Source: Streptomyces caatingaensis (GTDB lineage Bacteria > Actinomycetota > Actinomycetes > Streptomycetales > Streptomycetaceae). Taken from it: a stretch of 64,000 nucleotides of DNA. The stretch covers positions 1 to 64,000 of the forward strand of contig NZ_LFXA01000014.1 of assembly GCF_001187435.1 (NCBI RefSeq), given 5' to 3'. The notes under the pieces were generated by a model. The model did no database searches and was not told the origin of the DNA. It saw nothing but the letters and a program-made list of their open reading frames with translations. Of the stretch, positions 33,271 through 43,048 are shown piece by piece (the stretch's first letter is position 1; each line of letters starts with the position of its first letter). The translations under genes were made by a program, and so were the position numbers.

Positions 33271-33672
33271 CTAGGTCTCGGGGAGCGGCTTCAGGAGCAG
33301 CCGCACTTCGAGTTCGTGCTCGCCCGGCACCGTGCCGTGCTCCTCGACGCCGAAGGCCGCCGCGAGTTCCTCCTTGACCTGGTGCACCGGATCCGCGGCG
33401 CCGAACAGGTCGGCGGTCACCGGGGCCCCGAGAGCCGCCGGCGACGGCTCCCGGCCGGCCCGCCGGGAGCGGGTGTCGACCACGGTGCACCAGATGACCG
33501 GCTTGCCCTCCCCGGTCCTCGGCGGGCCCGGCGGCGCGGCCTCCCGCACCGGAACCCCGGCGCCGGCGGGGAAGGCGGCGTCCAGGGCGGCGATGACCGC
33601 GTCCGCGGCCCGTTCGTCGCAGCCGGTCAGATGGACGCTGACGTGATCCGCACTTTCGGGGGCGCTGCTCAC
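33271..33672 (-). CDS. Small hypothetical protein upstream of the poly-diaminobutyrate operon
   Basis: 133 aa from a GTG at 33672 with AAAGGAG six bases before it. No signal peptide or TM helix. The N-terminus (DHVSVHLTGCDERAADAV) and C-terminus (VHQVKEELAAAFGVEE and a final EVRLLLKPLPE) suggest a small alpha/beta protein. A middle section KPVIWCTVVDT is followed by a variable Arg/Pro-rich loop. I do not recognise the family. It is on the same strand as the synthetase but 529 bases away, so co-transcription is uncertain; it is divergent from ftsH. Confidence 0.65.
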   Translation of the reverse strand: MSSAPESADHVSVHLTGCDERAADAVIAALDAAFPAGAGVPVREAAPPGPPRTGEGKPVIWCTVVDTRSRRAGREPSPAALGAPVTADLFGAADPVHQVKEELAAAFGVEEHGTVPGEHELEVRLLLKPLPET

Positions 33673-33806
33673 CCGGGACTCCTTTGCCGTCGTCGGCCGC
33701 TGCCGCGCGGTTGTTCGGCTCGACCGTAAGGGAGGGCCGGACGGGCGGCACGCGGGGCGCGGCCGTCCGGGGGCAGGGTGCCGCGCCGCGGGCGCGGGTA
33801 CCCGGT

Positions 33807-33829
33807 GGTCGGGGCCGCATGCCCCGACC
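33807..33829. promoter_or_regulatory. Perfect 9-bp inverted repeat upstream of ftsH
   Basis: GGTCGGGGC-CGCAT-GCCCCGACC, about 95 bases before the ftsH start in the divergent spacer. Further weaker pairings follow (CCCCA...TGGGG near 33870-33890). This could be an operator or part of a structured ftsH leader. It is not a HAIR or CIRCE heat-shock element. Confidence 0.35.
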
Positions 33830-33912
33830 GGGCTAACCCGGACCCGTCCGGCCCTGCCGGGTCGGGCCCCCATCCCCGATCCTGGGGACAGGGCGCCGCG
33901 TCGCCCGTGAGA

Positions 33913-33924
33913 GGGAGCGCTCCC
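33913..33924. promoter_or_regulatory. Palindrome GGGAGCGCTCCC covering the ftsH ribosome binding site
   Basis: Perfect 12-base palindrome that ends exactly one base before the GTG at 33925 and includes the Shine-Dalgarno GAGGGAG. It could fold into a short stem hiding the ribosome binding site or bind a repressor. The effect is speculative. Confidence 0.35.
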
Positions 33925-35844
<1,920 letters not shown>

Positions 35845-35921
35845 CCGCCCCGGCGCGAACACCCTTTCGGGATGGCCTTTCGGGACCGCACCGCCGGCGC
35901 TCACGCCCCGGGCCGCGCGGT

Positions 35922-36209
35922 CTACGGCTCCCAGCCGTACATCGGGGAGCGGCGTCCCTCCGGGCCCGCGCCGCGTGCCGCGACGTCCCGCTCGGCCGTG
36001 CCGATGAGCTTCTCGCCCAGTTCGCGCAGGGCGCGGCCGGCGGCGAACTCGTCGCCGATGAGGCGGACGTCCGTGTCCTCGGGGGAGCGGTGGGCGACGC
36101 CCTGGCCGGTGAAGGAGGCGGCGCCGGTGTCCAGGACCGCGCGGGCCTTGGTCGTCTCGCCGTCCTCGGTGAGGTTCACGCGGATCCGCCACTCCGTGGT
36201 GTGCTCCAT
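35922..36209 (-). CDS. DUF1876 domain protein
   Basis: 95 aa. It has the characteristic small alpha/beta fold pattern of DUF1876: TEWRIRVNLTEDGETTKARAVLD, then GVAHRSPEDTDVRLIGDEFAAGRAL and a C-terminal helix. Such proteins are common in actinobacteria, have a dsRBD-like topology and no known function. It is monocistronic and converges on ftsH; the 77-base gap contains a 10-base direct repeat CCTTTCGGGA but no hairpin. Confidence 0.85.
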   Translation of the reverse strand: MEHTTEWRIRVNLTEDGETTKARAVLDTGAASFTGQGVAHRSPEDTDVRLIGDEFAAGRALRELGEKLIGTAERDVAARGAGPEGRRSPMYGWEP

Positions 36210-36384
36210 GGCTGAACTCCTCGGTCGCGTCGTCGAGTGGCCCCGAGCCCGACTCCATTCTGCCGCCGCCCGTCCCGGCGCGAACGCCCGGGGCCGTGTT
36301 CGCTACCGTGGGTAGTGGGGTCCGTGCGGACGGTCGTACGAGAATGGGGGGCGGAGCCGGGGCCGTCCCGGGCCCGGTTGTGCC

Positions 36385-38868
36385 ATGCTCGGGACCGTGA
36401 CGAGCGAGTCTGTGCGGGACGGCGAGTCCGGTGTTGCGCCCGATGTGGCCCAACTGGCCAGAGTCGTGGCCAAGTTGCGGGAGGAGAACGAACGGCTGGA
36501 GCATCTGGCCTCCACGGCGGCCGTGTTGGAGCGGGCCAAGGGCGTCCTCATGGCCCGGACCGGCCGCTCGGCCCCGGCGGCGTACCAGGAGCTGACGCGC
36601 CGCGCGTCGGCCGGCGGCCGCACGCTGATGGAGGAGTGCTGGCGCGTCCTGGGCGACCTGGACGCCGGGGAGCCGGCCGCCGGCCGGGAGCCCGCGGGGC
36701 CGCCGGAGGACGGCCCGGAGGGCCACGCCCCCGGCCGCGGCTCGGTGTTCGACTCCGAGCGCTACCTCCGGCCGCGCCGGGACCGGGCGGCCGTGCCCTC
36801 GCCCAGGCGCCGGGAGGCGACCGGCGCGGAGATCCTGCGCGCCCTCGGCGAAGCGCTGACGGACGTCACCGACGCGCGAGAGCTGGCCGGCCGGCTGCTG
36901 GAGCACCTGGCGGGGCCGCCCGCCCGGCTCGACGCCGTGACGGTCCTCGTGCGGAACGAGGACGGCGCCCTGGAGCCCGCCGGGCAGGCGGGCACCGGGG
37001 CGGTCCTCTCGACGGAGTGGTGCTGCGTCCCGCCGCTCGACGTCATCCGATCGGGTGAAGCGATCTGGCTGGAGGACCCGGACCGGGACGGCGGCGGCCA
37101 CCGGCCGCCCGGCGACCCGCCCCGGCGGTGGCCCACCCGGGCCTGGCTCCCGCTGGCCACCGGCGGCACCGTCACCGCCGCCCTGGGCGTCCTGCGCGCC
37201 ACGGAGGCGCCCTTCGGCCCGGCCGTGCGCGCGCTGCTGCTTGAGGCGGCCCGGCTGTGCGCCGGCAGCCTCCGGACCTGCGAGGACGGCGGCGCGCCGG
37301 CGGGCCGCCCGCGGCCGGCCGAGCGCCCGGAGGGGCCCGCCGGCCGCACGGCCCGGCTCGTCCAGCCGGTCCTCGACGCCCTCCCCGGCGCGGCCGTGCT
37401 GCTCACCCCGGTCCGTTCGGCGAGCGGCGAGGTCGAGGACTTCCGCATCGACGCCGCCGCCCCGTACTCCGTCGACGTCGCCGGACGCCGCGGACGCCGG
37501 CTCGTGGGCCGCCGCGTCCTCGAGTGCTACCCCACCCTGGCCGGGACGGAGGTGTGGCGGGGCTACCTGGAGACCCTGCGGACCGGACGCCCGTACGCCT
37601 GCGGCCCCTTCCCGTACGAGGAGGTCGCCCCCGGCGTCCGGCGGCTGTCCACCTTCTCGGTGCGGGCCGCGCGGCTGGACGACGCGCTCGTCGTCACCTG
37701 GACCTGCCACGACGGCGCGGCCCGCCAGCGCGAGCTGCTGGGCGACGTCCAGCGGCTGGCCAACCTCGGCTGGGCGGACTGGAACCTCGTCACCGACACC
37801 ATCACCTGGTCCCAGCAGGTCTACGCCATCCTGGACCGCGACCCCGCCGAGGGCCCGCTCAGCCTGGAGGAGCTGCCCCGCCACCTGCTCCCCGAGGACC
37901 TCCCCGCCTTCGGCCGGGCGGTCCGCGGGCTCCTGGAGGCCGGCACCCCCGTCGACCACCCCTTCAGGATCGTCACCCGGTCCGGCGTCCGGCACCTGAG
38001 GGTCGTCGCGGAGGCGGTCCTCGACGCCCAGGACACCCCCGTCGAGGTGCACGGCTTCGTCCAGGACATCACCGCCCAGCGGCTCGCCGAGCTGGCCCTG
38101 ACGGAGACCCGGCAGGCCGTCCTGGCCCAGCGCACCGTCCTCCAGGCCGAACGCACCGTCGCCGCCCGCCTCCAGCAGGCGCTGCTGCCGCTGCCGGGCC
38201 AGTCGCTGAACCTCGCCGGCCTCCGCGTGGACGTCGCCTACCTGCCCTCCCACGACGACCTCAACGTCGGCGGGGACTGGTACAGCGCCGTCGAACTGCC
38301 CGACGGCGGAGTGCTGTTCGCCGTCGGCGACGTCGCCGGGCACGGCCTCGACGCGGTGGCGACCATGGCCCAGCTCCGGTTCACCGCCAAGGGAATGGTC
38401 CTCACCGGATCCTCGCTCGCCGACGCGCTGCGGCGCCTCAACACCCTGCTCCTGCACGTCCCCGAGACCCACCACACCACCGCCACCATGGTGCTCGGCC
38501 GCTACGACCCCGCCACCCGCTGCCTGGCCTGGGCCCAGGCCGGCCACCCCCCGCCGCTGCTCGTGCGCGGCGGAAAGGCGGAGTTCCTCACCCCGCCCGA
38601 CGGCGTGCTGCTCGGCGCGGTGGCGGAGCCCTCCTACGTCCGCGCCGAGTGCCGCCTCCGGCCCGGCGACCACCTCCTGCTGTACACCGACGGCCTCTTC
38701 GAACGGCGGGGGGAGCTCCTCGACGAGGGCCTCGGCCGCCTCGCCGCGGCCGCCCGGCAGGAGTTCGGGGGCGACGGCCCCGGCTCCCTCGACGCCCTCC
38801 TCGCCCGGCTGCTGCCCAGGGAACAGCGCGACGACGTCTGCTTGATGGACGTGCACCTGCCGCGCTGA
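36385..38868 (+). CDS. ANTAR-GAF-PAS-PAS-PP2C regulatory phosphatase
   Basis: 827 aa. An N-terminal ANTAR-like helix bundle (about 22-95: VLERAKGVLMARTGRSAPAA, RRASAGGRTLMEECWRVL) precedes a GAF domain (about 155-300), two PAS domains (about 325-450 and 455-560: ANLGWADWNLVTDTITWSQQ) and a C-terminal PP2C/SpoIIE phosphatase. The phosphatase has metal-binding motifs GGDWYSA, GDVAGHGLDA and YTDGLFERR. The probable role is control of an anti-sigma or anti-anti-sigma partner-switch in response to a sensed signal; no partner gene is adjacent. The placement of ANTAR at the N-terminus is uncommon. Start could be ATG 36385 or GTG 36397; neither has a strong ribosome binding site. Confidence 0.88.
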   Translation: MLGTVTSESVRDGESGVAPDVAQLARVVAKLREENERLEHLASTAAVLERAKGVLMARTGRSAPAAYQELTRRASAGGRTLMEECWRVLGDLDAGEPAAGREPAGPPEDGPEGHAPGRGSVFDSERYLRPRRDRAAVPSPRRREATGAEILRALGEALTDVTDARELAGRLLEHLAGPPARLDAVTVLVRNEDGALEPAGQAGTGAVLSTEWCCVPPLDVIRSGEAIWLEDPDRDGGGHRPPGDPPRRWPTRAWLPLATGGTVTAALGVLRATEAPFGPAVRALLLEAARLCAGSLRTCEDGGAPAGRPRPAERPEGPAGRTARLVQPVLDALPGAAVLLTPVRSASGEVEDFRIDAAAPYSVDVAGRRGRRLVGRRVLECYPTLAGTEVWRGYLETLRTGRPYACGPFPYEEVAPGVRRLSTFSVRAARLDDALVVTWTCHDGAARQRELLGDVQRLANLGWADWNLVTDTITWSQQVYAILDRDPAEGPLSLEELPRHLLPEDLPAFGRAVRGLLEAGTPVDHPFRIVTRSGVRHLRVVAEAVLDAQDTPVEVHGFVQDITAQRLAELALTETRQAVLAQRTVLQAERTVAARLQQALLPLPGQSLNLAGLRVDVAYLPSHDDLNVGGDWYSAVELPDGGVLFAVGDVAGHGLDAVATMAQLRFTAKGMVLTGSSLADALRRLNTLLLHVPETHHTTATMVLGRYDPATRCLAWAQAGHPPPLLVRGGKAEFLTPPDGVLLGAVAEPSYVRAECRLRPGDHLLLYTDGLFERRGELLDEGLGRLAAAARQEFGGDGPGSLDALLARLLPREQRDDVCLMDVHLPR

Positions 38869-39037
38869 CCGCCCCGGGCGGGGCGCCCGCCAGGCGTGTC
38901 GCCGGCGGCGCCGGCGTCAACTGGACAACAGCGACAGGCCCGTTGTGCGGGCAGTGGAGCGTTGCCATGGTGAACGGGTCGGCCAGACGGTAGACCGGTG
39001 TCGTCATCGCAGGCGACGGCCACTGCCAGGAGGTCCG

Positions 39038-40615
39038 GTGAACCATCGACGTGTGCTGCTGCGCAGTGCCTTGGCCGCTGTTCTCTGCGCGGCCGTGCTG
39101 CCCGCCTGGGGAGCGCCGGAGCGCGCCCGGCGGGAGGAGAACACGGCCGAGGCGGCCACCGCCGCGTACATGGAGGAGCTGCGCGGCCGCCCCCGCGCGC
39201 TGCGGGCGTTCCTGAGGGCCCTGCCCAAGGGCGCCGACCTCCACAACCACCTGGGCGGGGCGGCCCCCACGGAACTCATGGTGGAACTGGCCGCCCGCGA
39301 CGGCCTGTGCATCGAGCCGGACACGCTGCGCGCCGTCCCGCCGCCCTGCCGCGCCGGCGGCAGACCGGCCGCGGACGCCGGACACGACGCCGCGTTCCAC
39401 CGCCGACTCCTCCGGGCCTGGTCCATGCAGGACTTCGTGCCGGGCCGCGAGACGGGGCACGACCACTTCTTCGCCACGTTCGAGAAGTTCGACGAGATCG
39501 AGACCGGCCACATGGGCCGGCTGCTGGGCGAGATCGCCGACCGGGCCGCCGAGCAGCGCCAGTTCTACCTGGAGACCATGGTCAGCCACCCGGCGGCCGG
39601 CGTGGCCGCGCTCGCCGCCCGGGCCGGACACGACCGGGACCTCAGCCGCATGCGGCGCAGACTGCTGGCCGGCGACGGGCTCGGCCGGCTCGTCGCCCGC
39701 GCCCGCGCCGCGACGGACCGGGCGATGGCCGAGTTCCACGCCGCCTCCCGCTGCGACACGCCCCGCCCGCACGCCGGATGCGGCCTGCCGGTGCGCCTCA
39801 TCACCCAGGTCGACCGCGCCGCCGCCCCCGAGCAGGTCTTCACCGAACTGCTGCTGGGCTTCGAACTCGCCCACCGCGACCCGCGGTTCGTCGCCGTCAA
39901 CCTGGTGACCCCGGAGGACGGCGCGGTGGCGCTGCGCGACTACGGACTGCACATGCGCATGCTGGACCGGCTGCACGGCTGGTACCCGGAGGTCCACATC
40001 ACCCTTCACGCCGGGGAGTTGGTGCCCGGCCTGGTCGCCCGCGACGCCCTGCGCTCGCACATCCGGCAGGCCGTGCGCACCGGGCACGCCGAACGCATCG
40101 GCCACGGCGTGGACGTGCTGTGGGAGGACGACCGCTCCGGGCTGCTCGCCACGATGGCCGCGCGGCACGTCCTGGTGGAGACGCCCCTGACGAGCAACTC
40201 CCAGATCCTGGGCGTCTCCGGCCGCCGCCACCCCTTCGGCCTCTACCGCCGCCACCGCGTCCCCGTCGCCCTGGCCACCGACGACGGCGGCGTCGAACGC
40301 TCCGACATCACCACCGAGTACCAGCGCGCCGCCACCTCCCACCGCCTCGGCTACCGGGCCCTCAAGGACCTCGCCCGCACCTCCCTGGAGTACGCCTTCC
40401 TGCCCGGCCGCAGCCTGTGGCGCGGCCGCGACGCCTTCACCCCCGTCCCCGAGTGCGCCCACGACCGCCCGGGCACCTCCCGGCCGCGGGCGGCCTGCGC
40501 GGCCGTGCTGGCGGCGAGCCCCAAGGCCGCCGTGCAGTGGCGGCAGGAGGAGGCGTTCGCGGCGTTCGAGGAGAGGGCTGCCCGGGGGCGCGGTGACGCG
40601 GGGCGCCGCCGCTGA
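39038..40615 (+). CDS. Secreted adenosine deaminase-like protein
   Basis: 525 aa from a GTG at 39038 with AGGAGG upstream. The N-terminus (VNHRRVLLRSALAAVLCAAV...) is a Sec signal; a cysteine in the hydrophobic core is not a convincing lipobox. The catalytic part has adenosine-deaminase superfamily motifs in order: zinc HxH in KGADLHNHLGG, HAGELVPG (zinc His and catalytic Glu), ERIGHGVD, and ALATDDGGVERSD (metal Asp). The expected core is about 350 aa, and the extra N-terminal helical region resembles extracellular ADGF/CECR1-type deaminases. It probably deaminates a purine nucleoside outside the cell; the substrate is not proven. Confidence 0.85.
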   Translation: MNHRRVLLRSALAAVLCAAVLPAWGAPERARREENTAEAATAAYMEELRGRPRALRAFLRALPKGADLHNHLGGAAPTELMVELAARDGLCIEPDTLRAVPPPCRAGGRPAADAGHDAAFHRRLLRAWSMQDFVPGRETGHDHFFATFEKFDEIETGHMGRLLGEIADRAAEQRQFYLETMVSHPAAGVAALAARAGHDRDLSRMRRRLLAGDGLGRLVARARAATDRAMAEFHAASRCDTPRPHAGCGLPVRLITQVDRAAAPEQVFTELLLGFELAHRDPRFVAVNLVTPEDGAVALRDYGLHMRMLDRLHGWYPEVHITLHAGELVPGLVARDALRSHIRQAVRTGHAERIGHGVDVLWEDDRSGLLATMAARHVLVETPLTSNSQILGVSGRRHPFGLYRRHRVPVALATDDGGVERSDITTEYQRAATSHRLGYRALKDLARTSLEYAFLPGRSLWRGRDAFTPVPECAHDRPGTSRPRAACAAVLAASPKAAVQWRQEEAFAAFEERAARGRGDAGRRR

Positions 40616-40751
40616 CCGGGCGCCCGCCGGACGGGGCGGCGGGGGAGGCGGCGCCCAGCGCCGGTGCAGGTGGGGGCGTTGCCGGCCGGAGACCGCACCG
40701 TCCCTATGCTGCCGGACGTACCAGCCGTCGGAACGCACCCGGAGGACCACC

Positions 40752-41339
40752 GTGCTCAGCTCGCCCCTCGCCCCCGGCGCCGGACTCCATCCCCTGGAGC
40801 CCTGGCAGGCCGAGGAGTTCGCCGCCTACATCGACGCCCACCGTGAGCACCTGGGCCGGTGGCTGCCGTTGGCCTCCGCCATCACCGGCACCGAGGCGGC
40901 GCGCGCGTACCTCCAGCGCTATGCGGATGCCCAAAGCGCCGATACCGGGCGTCTCTTCGCGATACGGCTCGACGGAGCCCTCGTCGGCTGCGTGCTGTTC
41001 CGGGTCTTCGACACCCGTTCGGGCGTCTGCGAGCTGGGGGCGTGGATCAGCCGCGGGGCGGAGGGGCGGGGGCTGGTCACGGCGGCGGCCCGGAGGCTGA
41101 TCGACTGGGCCTTCGACGTGCGCGGCATGGCCCGGGTCGAGTGGCGCGCGGCGGTGGGCAACCACCGCAGCGCGGCGGTGGCCCGGCGGCTGGGCATGAC
41201 CCGGGAGGGCGTGCTCCGGCAGGCGGTCGAGGTGGACGGGGCGCGGCTGGACATGGCGGTGTGGTCGCTGCTCGCCGGTGACCGCGGTGTCCCGTCCGGG
41301 AGCGGCGTCCGGCCGGCCCGGCCCGAGCGGGTCGGCTGA
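40752..41339 (+). CDS. GNAT family N-acetyltransferase (RimJ/RimL type)
   Basis: 195 aa from a GTG at 40752 with GGAGG at 40741-40745. It has the typical RimJ/RimL order: LEPWQAEEFAAYIDAHREHL, GRLFAIRLDGALVGCVLFR, ELGAWISRGAEGRGLVTAAA (acetyl-CoA loop R-G-x-G-x), and VGNHRSAAVARRLGMTREGV. The last 25 residues are a variable tail. The acceptor is unknown. It converges with the CapA-like gene, only three bases between stops. Confidence 0.88.
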   Translation: MLSSPLAPGAGLHPLEPWQAEEFAAYIDAHREHLGRWLPLASAITGTEAARAYLQRYADAQSADTGRLFAIRLDGALVGCVLFRVFDTRSGVCELGAWISRGAEGRGLVTAAARRLIDWAFDVRGMARVEWRAAVGNHRSAAVARRLGMTREGVLRQAVEVDGARLDMAVWSLLAGDRGVPSGSGVRPARPERVG

Positions 41340-41342
41340 CCG

Positions 41343-42323
41343 CTACCCGTCCGCCGGCCAGTCGGCCGTGAGCCGCCCGTCGTCCCCCTCGGTGACCGTC
41401 GTGCCCAGTGCGGCGCTCGCGCGGACGAAGCGGTCGCTGATCCGGCGGCGGGCGCCGTCCTCGGCCTCGACGGTGTGGCAGTGCTCCAGGCACAACGGTA
41501 CGGCCTCCAGCCGGACGGGGCGGGGGCCGTCGAAGGCGACGAGGAAGAGCAGGCCGAGGTCGTTGCGCAGGACGGGGTCCACGGCGTAGTCGTCGACGAA
41601 GTCACCCATGTCGTAGAGGGTGCGGTGCCCGGCCCCGTGGAAGACGTGCGCGGAGTGGCCGGCGACCAGGGCGGCCCCGGCGGCGTGCAGGGCGGTGGCG
41701 GCCGCACGGACGTAGGAGGGCGGCCGGGCGGTCATGTTGGGGCCCCAGTGCGGGGTGACGAGCACCGCGTCGGCCGAGCGCCCGGCCTCCTCCACGGTGC
41801 CGCGCAGCCAGGCGGGCAGCCCGTGGCGCAGGTCGGCCAGGGCCACGCCGGGCCGGGAGGGGGTGGCCGCGAAGTCCTCGGGGTGGTCGGTGGCGCCCAC
41901 CACCGCCAGGCGCAGGCCGGGGGCCTCCAGGACGGCCGGGGCGCGGGCGCGTTCCTCGTCGCGCCCCGCGCCCACGACGGCGATCCCGGCCGCGGCCAGC
42001 AGGTCCAGGGTGTCGGCGAGGGCGTCGTACCCGTAGTCCAGGGCGTGGTTGTTGGCCAGGGTCACGCAGTCCACGCCCAGTTCCGCCAGGACGCGCGCCG
42101 CCTCGGGCGGGGCCCGGAAGAAGAACGGCTTCCCCGGGGCGGGCCAGGGCTCGCCGCGGTCCGAGACGCAGCACTCCAGGTTGAGGACGACCAGGTCGGC
42201 CGCCGCGAGCCGCCCGCGCAGGGCCGGGCACAGCAGCGTCGCCGGCTCCGGCGCCGCCGCCAGCCGCTCGGCGACGCCGCGTCCCAGCATGGTGTCCCCG
42301 GCCAGGGCCACGGTCACGGTCAC
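41343..42323 (-). CDS. CapA family (poly-gamma-glutamate capsule type) protein
   Basis: 326 aa from a GTG at 42323 (GGGAGG seven bases upstream); further in-frame GTG codons follow at once (42317, 42311). Metallophosphatase-like CapA fold motifs: VALAGDTMLGRGV, LVVLNLECCVSDRG, VTLANNHALDYG, VTPHWGPNM and GHSAHVFHG. CapA proteins occur in poly-gamma-glutamate systems, but in streptomycetes lone copies are common and no capB/capC is near. No signal peptide is visible. The biochemical activity is unproven. Confidence 0.85.
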   Translation of the reverse strand: MTVTVALAGDTMLGRGVAERLAAAPEPATLLCPALRGRLAAADLVVLNLECCVSDRGEPWPAPGKPFFFRAPPEAARVLAELGVDCVTLANNHALDYGYDALADTLDLLAAAGIAVVGAGRDEERARAPAVLEAPGLRLAVVGATDHPEDFAATPSRPGVALADLRHGLPAWLRGTVEEAGRSADAVLVTPHWGPNMTARPPSYVRAAATALHAAGAALVAGHSAHVFHGAGHRTLYDMGDFVDDYAVDPVLRNDLGLLFLVAFDGPRPVRLEAVPLCLEHCHTVEAEDGARRRISDRFVRASAALGTTVTEGDDGRLTADWPADG

Positions 42324-42385
42324 CGTCGCACCTCCCGCGTCCTCCTTCCCTCCAGTCTCGGCGGCCCCCTGGCCCGCGGGCAAGG

Positions 42386-43048
42386 TCAGCGGCGGAGCAC
42401 CTTGCGGGCCAGGAGGTTGCCCAGCAGCTGGGCGATCTGCACCAGGACGATCAGGACGGCCACCGACACCGCCATCACGGAGGTGTCGAAGCGCAGGTAC
42501 CCGTACGTCATCGCGAGGTTGCCGACGCCCCCGCCGCCCACCGTCCCGGCCACCGCCGAGAAGTCGATGAGGGCGACGAGCACGAAGGTGAAGCCGAGCA
42601 CCAGCGGCCCGAGGGCCTCGGGGATCAGCACGGTCACCACGATGCGCAGCGGCCCCGCGCCCATCGACCGCGCGGCCTCGATCACCCCGGGCTCGACGGT
42701 GAGCAGGTTCGTCTCGACGATCCGGGCGACGCCGAAGGTGGCGACGACGACCATCGGGAAGACCGCCGCGTCGGTCCCGATCATCGTCCCGACCACGCTG
42801 CGGGTGACGGGGGAGAGGGCGACGATCGCGATGATGAACGGCACCGGGCGGATGACGTTGATCAGGGCGTTGAGGACGGTGTGGACGAGGCGGCTGGGCA
42901 GGAGGCCGCCCTTGCGGGTGGTGTGGAGCGCGAGGCCGACGCCGGTGCCGAGGAGTGCGGACAGGGCCAGGGTGACGAGCACCATGTAGACCGTCTCGCC
43001 GGTGGCGTCCACGACCTTGGGCCAGAAGGTGTGCCAGTCGGCGTGCAT
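42386..43048 (-). CDS. metI: Methionine ABC transporter permease MetI
   Basis: 220 aa with five to six TM helices and the ABC permease EAA-type loop (VEPGVIEAARSMGAGPLRIV). VGGGGVGNLAMTYGYLRFD is the typical MetI C-terminal signature. The ATG at 43048 overlaps the metN stop (TGATG), so translation is coupled. It is third in the metQ-metN-metI operon. Confidence 0.92.
   Translation of the reverse strand: MHADWHTFWPKVVDATGETVYMVLVTLALSALLGTGVGLALHTTRKGGLLPSRLVHTVLNALINVIRPVPFIIAIVALSPVTRSVVGTMIGTDAAVFPMVVVATFGVARIVETNLLTVEPGVIEAARSMGAGPLRIVVTVLIPEALGPLVLGFTFVLVALIDFSAVAGTVGGGGVGNLAMTYGYLRFDTSVMAVSVAVLIVLVQIAQLLGNLLARKVLRR

Noticed and set aside
33673..33924. HAIR or CIRCE heat-shock operator for ftsH
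   Set aside because: Neither CTTGAGT-N7-ACTCAAG nor TTAGCACTC-type repeats occur; only unrelated GC-rich palindromes.
41343..42323. Poly-gamma-glutamate capsule locus
   Set aside because: Only a lone CapA-like gene; no capB/capC ligase genes nearby.
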